64,000 nucleotides of DNA from Ligula intestinalis (GCA_036362985.1 JAYGXS010000004.1:129216-193215); one strand, 5' to 3'; positions 9,801-24,800 are shown, numbered from the stretch's first letter. Notes: generated by a model not told the origin, from the sequence alone. Made by a program: numbers and translations.

Positions 9801-12800
9801 CAAATTCATGCGTTATTTATGGTATGCTGAAACTTGATTGCCCCCCCCCCCCAAATTTGATTATTGTGAGAGAGTTGATCTTTTTTAGCAAGTCACTAGG
9901 TGCTAAGTTTTCTGGACAAAGCACTCCTCGAAAAGCGCGGCTGTACAAGGTCTTAGGCAGCATTATGCCTGCTACCAACTCCCGCCATACGCTGTTACAT
10001 ACTATTTGTTACAGCTGCAATCATGCCTAATCTGGCCAACCACTATGATTTCCCGAACCGACCATGACGATTCGCCGCAGCATATCTGGACAATTAAATC
10101 CATTCTCTTCGCCCGCAACGGAGACTGAATAGCGAACGTCCAAGAACCACTTCCATACCTTGACTAACTCTTTCGAGCCCCTCGCCGACGCTCCCAGTTA
10201 GTTAACGGTACCGTGTCAAGGGCAGTACCACTGAGCTCGTGAGTTGGCCGACGAAAAATGTGCTTTAAACAACTCAGTTGTCCTTATTGGATGACCTGGA
10301 ATATGTTTACGATGCTGCAGTGCCTGCGGACAGTCGCATTGGAGACAAAGTCGGTGTACCCAACTCAAAGAATGGTCCGCAGACAGTGGTGGTCAAATGA
10401 TAATTCGGCCATCGATTCCGACCATAACCGCTGTATACTCCACAACCTGGCGATGTACTGGATTCACGTTACATCTAATGCATTCTCTCCATGTTCCCTC
10501 ACCCGCCTGTAGCCACTATCAAGGCAGAATAAAAAGAGATCGGAGGCGGAATCGGAATCGGATGCAGGCAGAGGGGTAAAATACCACTTTTCGAACGACA
10601 GTAGAGCAAGTTTGTGTTCCCATTCTGCAAGGAAAGCCATAAAAGCTTGCTAAACAAGTGTCTCTATTCTTTACTAGGAGAGGAAGTGGCTGCAAAGAGT
10701 ATGTTAATTACTATAGTGTATACTTGGCTCTGTCTGCCTTGACGTCGACTGTTATTCCTCCTGACGGTTAGCATTAGGGGATCTTAACTTCCCTGCGGAG
10801 GACGTGATTACGGCGTATTACCTTTTCTTTTTTCCCTCTAGGAAAGGCAGCCACATTAAGCTCTGACGCAGCGCCCCCTGCTGCTCCTTCGAAGCCAACC
10901 TTCAAGGTCGTAAAGGGCGGTAAGCCTGCAGGAGCCGCGGCAGGTGAAGGTAAATCGGGTGAGGACGCCCCACCAAAACCCACAAAGCCTGCCGTTGCAA
11001 AGAAGAAGGCCGACCCAGCAGCCTCGCCTTCCGACGGTCTACCTAAAGAGCAACTCTGGTCGGATGATGTCTTAGAAGCCAAGATCACTGAGTGAGTGAA
11101 CAGTCATCTTTTTTAAAGTGGCCGATGACTCTTCATAGGCATTGAGGCAGTTGATTTATTAGAGGTTACCACGACATCCATTTTTCTCGAGCATGATGCG
11201 GCAGGGCATATGCCAGTTTTTGTTCAGTATTATCGGCATGAGCCGTTCTCCTGTGTCATAGGGGCTAGGGGGGAGGGTGCATCGTTACGGCTACAATAAC
11301 TAGCCTACCTCATGAAATATTAACCAAAGTTTTGGATTAAAAGGCGGCTTTTTAGGTGGAATTGTAATACTGAGTAGCGTGCAGCATAATCATGAGGTAT
11401 TTTTGTCACGCCAAGATGCTGCCTTTTGAGTGAGCTTCTTTTCAACTCGGTTCCAAAGGACTATTTAAATATTGTAAACTTTTCATGGGTAAAGGAGAAC
11501 AAACAGTTTATTTATTGTTCTGAGTCTTCAAACTCGTACAGAAGTTCATCGTCAGGGGTAGCAGCAGTAGCAAACAAGGGGCATCTATAGGGGATATAAA
11601 GCAATCAACCGTCAGTGACGCACGTCTAGATGTGACTGCGCGGGGTTTTGTATGCCGATGCCAAATCGATACATCGATTAATTGAGTTCCCATCCGTAGA
11701 CCAGGGTTAAATCAGTTCTCGGCTCGTCTTGTTTCCGACAGGGGCAAGTATATTGAGAGCTACGAAGTTCAACTTACGGCCCGTTTCATAGGCGTGAACA
11801 ACAACTTACGATAATTAGTTACCTCTTCACAAAGCCAGCTTATGTTCATATATATCCGATCCGAAAATGCGTTCAGTTTGACATGTGTAATAACAAGGAC
11901 AGTTTAGGCTTGGAATGCGATATACTACCCCCGGTTTGCTCGTTGGGATTAGGCCGGCCATTATAAAGGGTTCACATTCATTTTCGATGCCCGTTGAATA
12001 TTCATGAATAGAGTATCAAATCTGTCTGGTTCCTAATGCTGTTTATGAAATCTGAAACACGGTCTGCATTTATTGCAAAATTGCGTGAGTCCTGTATGAC
12101 GTTTTTTTATAACGTAGATAAGTGTATTATTTTTATTTATACGGAAAGTTCACAACATGCAGTTTTGAAACCCTAAACGCGAGTGTTACTGCAGGTTATA
12201 TTTGAAGTTATTTGGGAACTAAAAGTTACTTTTTTGATGTGAAAGATACGCTTTCATTAGGTGTACAATTTAAAGGTGACGTAATTTTCTTCCAAATGAA
12301 TCTAATAAAAAATATATTTTTGTCCATGTTTCCTATGAAATCGATGTAAAGCATGCATATTACGAAAGTAGTCATCTTTTGCCGAGTGTATTGCTAACAG
12401 GTGGCCGGAAACAAGCTCATTTAAAAGGTGGCATTAGATGCGAGTTGTGTGACCGGAAATTGAGACATACCACTGAACTTACTTGTTCCGATCATCAATA
12501 CCTTACCAACCAAGACAAGAGAAACTGGAATGGTCATTTCTGGCCTGTAAGCAGTCATCAGGCAGCCATACCCAACACCGGGTGTTGCAGCAGTGGTTAG
12601 TGCGTTAGACCTCTAACCAATAAGTTACGGGTTCAGGCCTCGTGTGTCGATGGCGGCTAAAAAGCCAGAAATTGCCATTCCACTCTACCATTTCTTTGCT
12701 GACAATGCTATCCGCGGTGCGACTGCTCGCGAGGCGTAATACTCATAATTACTACGTACTTTATGCGCCTTAATATCCTTATCTGCAACTGTCACTGATG

Positions 12801-15800
12801 ATGGGTTCGACCGAGAATCCGGAATGTCGGATCAATAACCTTTTTTCGACGATCGCATCTTCACCTTCTGGAAAACTGTCTTCAAGTAGGAGTGGACATC
12901 CGATTGCCGGCCGGCTGGTAGGCACGATTCGAGATCGAACTGTACAAGCAACTCCTAGCACCTGTGGCTGCTCGAAAATGCGCGTGCGATTCGCTTTCCC
13001 ATGTTGCGATGGCCCTACTAGTGAATAATATGCAAATCAAGTTATCTACAGCAGTGAATCGTCTCGAGGGATGATGTGTTTAGGTGGTAGTCGGCATATA
13101 TCACATAGATCCTGTCTGAGAATCACTACGGTCCCAACTACCCCCACTTTCCTTCACAAGCCTGTCTTATTATTTCTGTCCAATGTGATCTCCGGGGAGC
13201 CTTTTTATTGCGAGCTGGGGTGATTGATTTATCGCACCTGACTGCCCCTGGACTTAGCACTACAAGCCACACTCTAAGCTTTCAGTTAGCCAACTTGAGC
13301 CCTCTAAAATGGCCCTTTTAGAGCATATGCGGAGACCCTGCTGGCCCAGCTCGCCTCTTCTGTGTGGAAAGAGCGTCTGGAGGCCATGGAGACCCTGAAA
13401 AACAGCATCACGCAGATGCCACCCGAACAGCTGTCCTGTCAACTGGTCTGTCGTCTTCTCCTGAAGAAGCCTGGCCTCAAGGACAACAACTTCCAGGTAC
13501 GTAAGACATCTCTCACATGTCCAGGGTTCAGTTCAAATTTTATCTGTCTGTCATAGGTGTTTTCTGCGGTCTGACAATAAAAAGAGCTGTAGCTGTATGC
13601 CTTTTGATTGTTTACCACCCCCAGGACTTACAACGTTAATGAAGCCGTATAACTTTCATTGCTCGTCTTTCTTCAAGTCCTCTAACAACTCCCTCTCTCT
13701 GTAACCTCCACTGCGTTTGCTTACGTCATGTGCTAAGCGCAACGCCGGTGGTCCTTAACCTCTTTCTGGTAATGCAATTAGCATAAAATAAATTCTAAAA
13801 TTACAAAAATTCTCATCAGAGAATTCAAGGGGGGCGTTGAAGAGCATACGTAAGCTTTCCACAAATTCTCATCGGGCGAGTGTAGTTAACTGAGAACGGG
13901 ATGCAAGCTAAACATGTTCTTCTTTTCATATGCGTGCATTGTGGAAATAAGGGGAGTGGGGAGGGTGGGTTGGGCTCAGTAAGCGAGGGCTGGTTATGCG
14001 GCGGTCAGGATTTGTTGGAACCGGTCCAGTGGGAGGGGGTGGGGGGGGGGGTAGAGACACCACCTCTTCTGAATGTTTGAGGTGCAACCAGTGTTCCTAC
14101 ATATTTGACTGCTGCCCATTTCCCGAATGTTTTGCGGATTTGGTCACTTTGTTTTTCTGCAGTGTGGTCAATCAGTAAAACTTAACCGAAACAAATCGAG
14201 GCAAAGGTTGACATCCTAGGTATTTGTCTAGAAGAAGTCGTTGCGATCACTGACTAACTAGGTACCCGCTACGGTTGTTATGTTGGACATTGCTCGTAAC
14301 GTGGTCTGCTTTTTCAGCTTCAAATCTTAAGCATATTGATCTCCACTGTCCCCTATGATCTGTCGTCAAAACATTCACCGAATTCTCAACTTTCTGTTGA
14401 AAATGGTTCCCCAATGGCTTGTCCTATTAAGGTAATCGGTGTAAAAGTGTGCACCGTGCGAGCTTCAAGATGTTTTAGTCCTACTTTTTCAGCAGTAGCC
14501 CTTGCGGTATCACACCGAAGATGCTTTTACACTTCTTCGCATATTTTTTTTGAAACGAGAACAGAGGCTGACCGTGATCACGAGGTGCGGGGGTGCTCCT
14601 AGTACCAGGCTTCACCTACCATCCATCTAAAATGCGGTGTGGCTTTGTTGGGCTTTTGGTCAGTTTATGGACATAATTAAATGTACGAATTTGAAAATAG
14701 GCTGCACCCACATTCGCTTGTCATGCAGAGTCATTTTACCTGCTGTCTCTGACATTGCGGCGGTCGTGTCATGTCACCTGCCTGCCTGCCCGCCTAGAAC
14801 AATTAGCTCTGTATCATCAATGTTATGCAACCAAAACGCGTCTAAAGAGGACAGCATTCTTGCTGAAGTCATGCCCTGGCTGCATGAGGTGATTTAATAC
14901 GCATGCAGTATCCGAAATAGCTCCCGACTATTGGTTCTTTGTGATTGTAAAACCCAGGCCGTTTATGAGCACTAGACTCCAGGACGAGACCCAACCAAGA
15001 AGCATATCCGGCTGAATGTGGATGCGCTGAGGCAATATTTGCGCTGGAGGAATTCTCAATTTTTCTAGCTCAAAGCCAATCATTTGCTGATGGCTTCATT
15101 AACTCAGCCGCGGCTTTCTATTCCTCTTCTGATGCCCTCCTGAAACAGCTGACCTACAGGCAAAACCATCGTTGTGGTCAAGACCAACTATCGCGCCGTT
15201 TCCGGTCCGTACTGATCCCTCTTAACTGTTGCATATTCTTTCGTTCGACAGGCTATGATTACCTGCCTGAACAAGGTTACCTAGCCAGCCAGTCAGTTTA
15301 TTATTTATTTATACCGAGTATTTTCAAGCCGCCTTTCTGACCGCGAGGGATTGATGGCTGTCAGCTTAAAATAGTAGCAAGATTAAAACGTCTCGGGGCT
15401 TTTTTGTTGCCAGTCAAGCCAAGCACGGACATTGAGTTGTTTTTACAAGCGATCAAAGGTGTTTATAGATCAGTCGTGATATCACAGTTCGCATGAGCTA
15501 TTCACCTGTCCCGCCATGAATTTTTGACTGCACTTAGCGGTCCAGCAGAAGCCAGACAGTTTCGTTTCCCAATACCGGAGAACAACCCTTCGAGCAAGGC
15601 ACTCCGGAATATCCTTCAAAAAGAAGGTCCGCGCTTTCTACGGTAGGAATTCACAGCCTATACAGGACCGGTAGTAGTGCTTTTTGTGCACGTTCTTCAT
15701 CATCCTTCCTGATAAGTTGCCGTCCAAATGCTTGAGGGTGTCTAATTGTGGAGGCAACGAAAAGCCGGCCACCCCTAGCCCTGGCTCTACGGTTTATTTT

Positions 15801-18800
15801 GACGTGGAAATATTAACTAAACTGTCAGCCATCGTTGCTGAAGTAGAGACGGAGTTTGGCTCTCCACATCTTCGTTCCCAGGGAGAAACGGTCCGCGACG
15901 TTATTGAAGCGGCCTAGCTCGGGGATGATCGCAGCCGTCTGACTGGAAACCATCGGTGGAGGCTGGGATACATTACCTCCCCTCAACGGCTAACATGCTT
16001 TGACAATTAGTATATTGTTAAATAATTCAGTTGTCGCTCTCCGCATTTTCCGATGGTTTTTTCCACTGTATTGTGGGATATAAATATATTATGCTCCAGA
16101 ATACACACGCTACAACTCCCACCCACTTTTACCTCAGTTTTATTTTTGGGGTTTGGCACGTCTGGATGATGACGGCAAGTAAACTAGGTATGGCAATTCC
16201 AGTCTCTCTTATTTTTGTCGGCAATATCATTGTGTCTATACTACTAGTCGCTGTGCGGCAGTTGTTGGGACTCGAAAGTGGAACCCAAGACACAACAGAG
16301 TGATCTCTGTATCGATCGGTGGGTGCACATATATTATAGTGTGTATTCCCGATCAAAACCGGCAAGGCAACCAGGTTCTTCCTTAATGGCTAATGCGTTA
16401 GACTTCTAACCAATCGGTCGCGATTTCGAGCCTCGGGTGGTGCACCACTTTGGGTTGGGTATGACGGGCTGATGACGGCTAATGAGCCTGAAACGACTTT
16501 TCCGGTCCCCCTAGCCTTTGTCTGTAATGTTCTGTTTTTTCTCCGCCCTTTTCTTACCTGCAGGTTCTCCGTATGAAAATAGAACTGGTGTCAGAAGTTC
16601 TACAACTAAAGAAGCCCTGTAGTGAGATCATCGTTGACCTCCTGTTACCGGACCTGACTGAAAAGGTTGGCGACATCAAGGTGGGCGAGGCTGTAAAGCA
16701 GGCCTTCACCGCGCTGGCTGAGGCAACCACCTTTGAGATTGTTGGTGGACGCATCCTGCGGGCGGTCTATCAGCAGAAGAACCCCAAGTGCCAAATCGAA
16801 TGCATCAACTGGCTCTCGGTCTCCATCAAAGAATTTGGACTCCAGTAGGTCGCTATTCTGCTCCATCCAGCCCCATGCTGAAATTATATCCTTTTTTATT
16901 GGTATACTCCATGCACTTCGATTATTTCCTAAGTATTTTAATGTTTACTGACACGAAAACATGCTTTCCCAGTGCTGAATCAACGTTGGTTGCACCCACA
17001 CGTACTGAAATTAAGCCTGCCTCCTCCCTTAAAGGTTGAACACAAAGGAACTGCTTACCTGCTTGAAGACGGGCCTGGGCGCGACCAACTTGCAGGTTCG
17101 CCAGGCCTGTATCTACCTCTCATCGGTGATGTACCTGTACATGGGCGGCACTCTGCGCACCCTCCTCTCCGACGAAAAGCCCGCCCTGATTACCCTGCTG
17201 GAAGAAGAGTGGGCCAAGGTGGGTGACTCGAAGCCGCCGGCGCCCACACGTGGTCTGCGCTACGTGAAGCAATCTACTGGCGCTAGCGATGGCGCTGCTG
17301 CGGAGGGGGCAGCGGCAGCGGCGGAACCCGAGGTCCCGGACCCGGAGGACCTCGTGCCGCGAACCGACATCAGGTGAGCTACACGAGTGTGCACAGTGTC
17401 CTCGTTCCCGATCCCCCTTCTTCAATTGCTCTACTGAACCAGCTCGCTTGCGCTTGGCTGCAAATAGCTTGAAGATTTGCTTCTTTGGTCGTCTGGAGAC
17501 GTGGCAGTATTTGCGGACTTATTGGCGGTTTATTTAGTTAGCGAATTATGTGCTTTCTGATGGTTGACGGCACGGGCTACAGAACCCAGTCCAATCGATA
17601 ATAGCCCATTGTGCCCCGGAGCTCATTTATCGAAGAAAAGAAGGAGACAATGTCTGAAGGGGAATTTTTATTCATCTGACGTTTTGCGCTCATCCCCGAG
17701 CGCATCATCGGGGATAGGCAGTTGGGTCAATGCATGAGTAGAATAGGGACTTTATGCTCGTTCCTGACAGGTCCGTCGCTCTGTCGTCTCTTTTATCATT
17801 AAAGTATGTTGGTGCATGCGCGTTCTCAACCCTTTATCGATTATGCCGCAGTCGTTAGCCCGGCAGTCTAGACAGTTAACATGTCTAGGTCAATGCCTGA
17901 CATGGCGGTTAACCTAGATGCCCAATATCGGGGGCCTCCGATCACGATGCACCGACTAGCGCGCAATGCATGCCCAGACATGCATAATTTCATCTATACG
18001 CCATTGTCTCTGATGTGCGATCGGGCGCCCGTCTGCATGCCAGCACGCCCACCCCTCGCGTTCGGTATTAATTGTGGACGCATAACCCGAATAACGCCTG
18101 ACGTACCCGATCTGGCCCCGCTTTCGTCCAGCGCGTCTACTACGCGGCCCGTTTATAGGGCACGATAGTATTTGAATGGACCTTACAGGGTCTAAACAAT
18201 CGCACAATTACAAACTTATGAAGACTAAAACTGCCCTTTTGAGTGTGCAATTGTGAAAAGACATGATCACTACCAAATTAGTCTTAGCAGATATATTTTG
18301 TACAGGTTTTGTATATAATACATTCTAGTTTATTAGGGCATCGTAAATCAATGGCAAAATCATATTACTTAAGTTGCCACTTTGGAACGAGTGTGTTTTT
18401 GCTGTCGACTGGCAAGAAGCCTACTCCCCAGCCCGCATCGTACTTTGACATTATTCTTGATAATCAGTCCCATCCTTCCTGACAGAAAACACATTTTCAA
18501 ATTTTGATCAACATTTTATCAGCTGCACTACTTGTCGTCACATGTCAAAGCACTGTCTTCAGGCTTTCGAGAAGTCTACGTCTGGTTCATGCCCAGGTAG
18601 CTTTGTTGACGTTTATTTGCTTACTTGGCAACTAAGGTTCACCCAGGGCAGTTGGGCGAAATGTGGACCCATCGAGTAACTAACAATTAGACTATCAACT
18701 AAATGCATCCTTTGGATGTGAGTCTCGGTCATTGTTTTTCGGTTTCTGTTGCTAACTGAATCGAGCCCTCTGGAATCGCTTCAGACGATCGTCATGTATG

Positions 18801-21800
18801 GAGAGCTACAACCGCGACGTCATCTATGTAGCCTAGAACAGATATGCTCACAACCGTACCACGTGCTCAAGCCTTCATGATGTCTGACTGCCTAGGCTGC
18901 CGGATACCTCTATCGGACTGAGTTGTCGTGGTTTGCCAACGACTACTGCTTAACACGGATCTTTTCAAAACACGAGCTCTGCACTGATGCTGCCATTGTA
19001 CTCAGGTCTTCTCTCGGTCCCCCACCCCCTCCTTGCACTCTCATCATTCTGCTTTCTATTCCGATTCAATTTACTTTTCGATTCACCGCATGTGCGATTC
19101 ACCTGCGCTTCCTCGTTGACTGCTGCATACCAGCGCTGTGTACCACGTATTCCAAGTCGGTTTTCTTTTGGGTTTACGGCACTGACTTCGATTGGCAATC
19201 TTCTCTGTTTGTTTCCCCTTCCTACCCCTCCTCCTTTTCCACAGCCGTTCACGATCGACAACTCGGGCAGCAGTCATGCCGTCGAAAATCCCACGTTCCA
19301 GTTCTAAAATTCCCCGACCGGTCTATCGCAAATAACTGCAGCGATCCCCCCCTACCACCGTCAATGACCGGGTGTACAAACACCCTAACATAGTAACTTT
19401 GCTTTGCTTCTCAACTCGCTCCCCACGCACAGACACACATTTTGAAGTCAACAACATGGCGACAGCACGACGCGCTGTTATTGTCTTTTTGCAACTTAAT
19501 AGCTCCCCCTTCTATGTGCGAAGGTTTTTTTCTAACCGTGAATGCTGCTCACATATCGCCAGCGCAACTCGACTAACATTGCTATGTAAGTGGTGGGCTA
19601 AAGTGTACCCGTGTTTCTCTGAAAAAAAGCTCCTTTCGACAGATGAAAGTAAGCCGAAGGGTTTTGTTCCATTCTCGCTATTTTTTATTTGTATTCCAAT
19701 GTTGTGTGCTCTTATACCCTTCTACCCCAGTGACAAACTCACCGAGGAGATGCTGAACCTGTTGGTGAGCAAGGCCTGGAAGGAGCGTCAGGAGGGCCTC
19801 AACCAGATTCAGGAGGTGCTCACAGGCGCTCAGTTCATCGAGGGTGGTCCTAAGCTGCAGGATCCGTTGACTGCTGTCGCCAAGGTCTGTACCGATGTAA
19901 ACAAGATTCTCGGCAAGAACGCTCTGGCCATTGTGGAGAAGTTTGCTAGGGCCCTGTCCAAGTCAGATGCCAAGAAACTCGTCAAGTAGGTCTCTCTTTT
20001 ATTCATGAAATGTCTGTATGCAAGTGTTAGGCCTTTCTTTCAACTACAGAGCTCTACCTAATAAGGTAGAGTATGATTAAAATGTTATTTTTTCCTGCTC
20101 TCAATTCAGTCTCGCATCTTGGTTATTGCGCTGTAAGGTCCTTTTCTGTAGATAAGCCTAGGGTAAGACACTTTTCGGCAAATTTTCCAGCGGGACCGAC
20201 TTTCCCTTCCCATCCTCTATCGGGGCCACTTCCGACAGTTATCTAACCTGTGTTCGCCTTTCTATTAGCCCTGTGTTTTCTAATCTCAATCAGGTCTGGT
20301 GGTGCACTCGTTAACACTCTTTCCCTATCCCCTGTCAATGCAGGGACATGTCTCGGCAAATTAAATACGTGCATTGTAGGAAGGGTTTGGGAGTTTTCAA
20401 TAATTCATTTAATCCAATTGTAAAAAAACTCGGCGGTCTCTGCGGGATTTGAACCCACGCCAGCAAAGGGAAGGTTTTAGTACAGCCACCGATCTGGCCA
20501 ACTGAGCTATCGAAACGACACCAAAAAACGTGAATTTAATCACACCTGGGTCAATTTACCCGTCCAGTCTATTTCAACACATGGAATCCAGTAATTGTAA
20601 TACAGTTAGCAGGATTTTTTAAGCAATCAATCTAGAATCTACCAGATGACTACCGGGTATATTTAATTATCAGGAAGAGTTTGGCGGATTTCAATGATGC
20701 CTCTGACCCAATTGTGAAAAACTCGGTGGGATTCGAACCCACGTTGCAGTAGGCTGGGCGGTTAAATCGACCAAAATTTGATTAAGCTAATGGCTCCCGG
20801 TATCGTCTCGATAGCTTTGTTGGCTAGAGCGTTGGTTGTGCTCAAGCCTTACCCTTGCTGGCGTGGGCTCGAATCACACAGAGGCCGCCGATTTTTCTCA
20901 CAACAGTGTCGAATGAGTATATGCATATTCCTTTAGCTAATGAAGACATCTTTAGCTAACCGCCCTCGACTTCATTAGACGTGCCCGTCACCTACGGAGC
21001 GAAGGCAAAGAGCTAAGGCCTAACCTAGCGAAATTGCGGAATTGGACTTTCTAATGGTTTAAAATGCACATGAAGCGCTTTAAATGTGCTGCCTAATTAA
21101 ACCTGCAGACACGTTTTGCGCCGCGCGGTGGCTGCTAAGAATCTTTGGCGTAAAATACCTTCGTCTGTCAGAGCTTGCATGGGCTTCTGACTTCATAGTG
21201 CATCGCAGACCGCAGCAGCCACAACTACTTGTAGTGATAGGACATCCGCAAGGCACTTGACAAATGCAATCAGGATGGCATTCCAAATACCAGTCGTGCA
21301 AGTGACCTTTCCTTTAACAGTACGCTTACATCACGTGACCAATTTCTGCTGGCAGGCCCTGCACTCTTACTACTCGGATCAGATTTTTGCGAAAAAAAAA
21401 ACACTGCGCAGTTCCGCACAGGTTTACCAGTCGCGGTGGGGTGTACAGCTGCGATCTCGTCAGTTCAGCATTTCTGAGGATAATAGACATCGCGTTGAGG
21501 ACCTAGGTGGCGTACACACGAGGGGATTCACTCTAGGGGCTCTCCCGGCCACATTCTGTACACTGAATATTCTTCTTTTCGATGAGGGTACTTTGAAGTG
21601 AAATGGCGAAATTCTCCGGGCGTAACTGACTCGCTGCTGCTTAATTTGTACCACAACCTCTCCTAGATTGCTTCAGAATATGAATTCAAAAGGTTGCTAA
21701 ATTAATACTGTGGTTATACAAGGCACATCTTGATTGCATCATGAACGCAGGCCTATTTCGCTGCCCCTCAGTACCGGCTGGATTTAGGACGATCACATAT

Positions 21801-24800
21801 TTTTATTGCAGCCATTCAAAGGAGTCAAATTTCAGGCAACAAATCTTGATAATTGTATCGAAAGTCCTTTTCGAATTCGTGAGAGGTGTTAGTTTGTTAA
21901 TGAATTGCTATATTTCTAGACTGAATCCGTGGGTACTTTGTAAACATCTCAAGTCTGGCTAGGTAGATCTCTATTCTGACATGAGCGATGTTAAGGTGGC
22001 TACTTCTGGAAGGGATCATAAATGTTAAAGTGCTGCGTTTTCTAGTTTTCACAATACGTAGTCTTCCTCAAATATGCAGAAGCATATATATTGCATTCTC
22101 TGGTTGGTTGCATGTGTAATCCCCCATCATAACCTGGCTAGGCCCCAAATCATTCAATCGCCAATCGTAGAATGCAACCTTTGATCGGAACCCTTCGAAT
22201 GCTGTGGGAACGCCAGTGATGCCCCCTTCTATGACACGGGCCCTACGTCGCGTTTTAATTTGCTTCCTAGGATATCTTCTTAGTTAAGCCAGACGCGTGT
22301 CCCAGATATACTACGAAGGAAAGAGGTGACTAGGTGGCTGTGCCTATTTTCTTGATTGTTCCAGCCCGACGCACATATGTTCTCGCACTTTGTCTGGTTA
22401 AAGTGCACCTCATGCGTCTTGCGAGAGTGCGGTCTTCTGTGCCAACGAGGTGAACTGTCGGTAGACTGGTTGTTCATGCGATAAGGCACCAACACTCTTG
22501 ACTTTTAAAATGCTTCGACTAAGATCTATCCACCGTGGTTGCGTTTTCGCCCGCGTGGTGTGCATGTTGGGCTGTCTCTCTGAGAAGTCGGCAATCGCAA
22601 ACACTCACCAATTAAAGCCGGCTTCTAACAAAAGGACCAGTCTTAGTCACCCCGCCACCCTGCTTGGGTAGCTCGGCGACTAACTCATTTTTTTAGCAGT
22701 GATGCATCCTTTCTTGTTTCTCCGTGGACCTCGCCTCGTGTTTGTCTAACTTTGCTTTGAATTCTAAATGACTTTGCTGCACTTAATCTCGCCTGGATCC
22801 TCTTAAGTGTTCGTTTTCTTCTGTCAAAACGATCGAATTCTTATATAAGTATTCCAGATATTAATAAGCCCCCGTCAAAATCTTGAATTTTGCTTGTAAG
22901 TGCAATGAGACGTCACATGGCTTGTTACGGCAAAAAGGCGTTGCGTTCTATTCCAGAATTTGAAAAATAAATCTATGAATTGGTGCCCCAAGGTTCGTCC
23001 TTTATCCGCGGCAGAATTTCACTGTTGAAAAATTGACTGACACATGTAGTGCATTTAAACAGAAAACCGTAACGTGTCTAACTGAAAGTACAGGGGATTA
23101 AATCGCTTCTATAGTGACTACTAGTGATTGTAGGCGTTTTACTACATCCAGCTCTGCCAATTGGATCTATCTATCACTGCTTTACCTCGTGGCTGGTTGG
23201 ACTTGGTATCACGCGTTGTGATATTTTGCCGTCTAATACCTCCGCGTGCTCTTGCCAAAATCAACATTTTGCTCTCGGCGCGAAATTGAAAGGTTTAATT
23301 GTCCGTTTTCTTGATTGTTCCAGCCCGACGCACATCTGCCTTCACACTGTCTGTGCAGGTGCGTTTCATGCGTCGGGCGAAAATGAGGCCTCCCGTGCCA
23401 ACGAGGTGAACTATCGGTAGACTGATTGTTCATGCGATAAGGCACCAACATCTTTTTCTTTCGACTAAGGTCTATCCACTATGTGTAGGCGGTCGCCTTC
23501 TCGCCAGCGCAGGGTGTGTGTTGCCTTGTCTCTTGTCTCATTAATTAAAGCCAGCTTCTGACAAAAAGACCCGTCCTAGTCACTCTGCTCCCCACCCTGC
23601 TTGGGTAACTTGACGGCCAACCTGTTTTTCGAGCAGTGACTCAGCGTTTATTGTTTCTCCTTGGGCCTCGCCTAGTGTCAGTGCAAATTGCTGCAACAGT
23701 TTGAACTGTAGGTGAATTTTCTGTCCTCGATCTCCTTTGAATCTTTTCAAGCGTAGCTTTCCTTCCGTCGTAACGACCAAAAGTTTCGAAACGTTAAGCA
23801 TAATAGTGCATTACTAGTCTGTCATTGCTCCATCACAATCTTGAAATTTGACTGTAATGCTGTCAGATGTCCTATGGCTTCCTATGGAAAAAAAGGTATT
23901 ACCTTATACTTCAGAATCAGAAAAATAAATATGTGAATTGATCTTCCGAAGCTCGTCCCTTGCCCGTACTAGAATTTCGTGGTAGGAAAATCGACTAGTA
24001 AATGTGATACATTGATGCAGAAAAACATTAAGTGCGGGGATTAAATGACTCTTATCGTGACTACTAGAAGCGCGCATTGGTCTTATCCACTATAGACATT
24101 CTACTATATCCAGCTCGTCTACAGTCTGCGAATTGGATCTCTCTGTGACTGCTTGGCCTCGCTTCTATCAGTATTGGCCGGTTGAACGTGATATCCCGCG
24201 ATGTGATATTTTACCGACTAATACTTTGGCGTACTCGTGCAGTCAGCGCGAGTTTGGAGTTTTTACTTGTCTGTTTTTCGACTGTTTCAGCCCAAGGCAG
24301 TTCTGTCCTGGCACTCTGTGCGAGTGTGTCTAATGAGTCGGGTGAAAATGAACTATCATGTGCCAATGAGGTGAACTATCGGTAGAATAGTTGTTCATGC
24401 GATAAGGCACCAACATCTTTTCGAATGTTTAGATTGGAGTCTTTCGACTGTGTGTGGGTGGTTGCGTTCTCGCCAGTGTGGGTTGTATGTTGATCTGTAT
24501 CTTCTCGCTGGGAGGCCGACAATTGTAAGCGCTCTCAAATTAAAGCTTTTTCTAACAAAAAAAAACCGTCCTAGCTACTCCGCTCCCCACCCAGTTTGGG
24601 TAACGCGGTGGCCGAATGGATCTGCCTGTTTTATTGACTGTTCCAGCCCGACGCACCTCTTTCATCGCACTCTGTCTGTGCGAGTGCGTCTGTTGCGCAG
24701 GGCGAAAATGAGGTGTTCCGTGCCAACGAGGTGAACTATCGGTAGACTGGTTGTTCATGCGATAAGGCACCAACATCTTTTACTTTTAGCAATTTTCGCC

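Larger units (their letters stand above)
11092..13321 (+). other. CKAP5 intron 9
   Basis: 2230-nt intron holding two hammerhead-like motifs (11505-11585 minus, 12780-12840 plus) and a tRNA-derived SINE (12585-12725). Otherwise unremarkable. Confidence 0.75.
13497..16563 (+). other. CKAP5 intron 10
   Basis: 3067-nt intron. Holds a short-stem hammerhead-like motif (13843-13882 minus), a poly(G) run near 14033-14051, and a SINE with a hammerhead-like core (16374-16535). The remaining sequence is unrecognised. Confidence 0.75.

Noticed and set aside
19372..19730. Open-frame extension upstream of exon 13
   Set aside because: Exon 13 begins after CCCCAG at 19730, matching family homology and phase; the upstream part has no homology.
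20427..20530. Genuine tRNA gene
   Set aside because: Perfect internal boxes, but neighbouring partial and inverted copies with a shared non-tRNA tail favour a SINE family.
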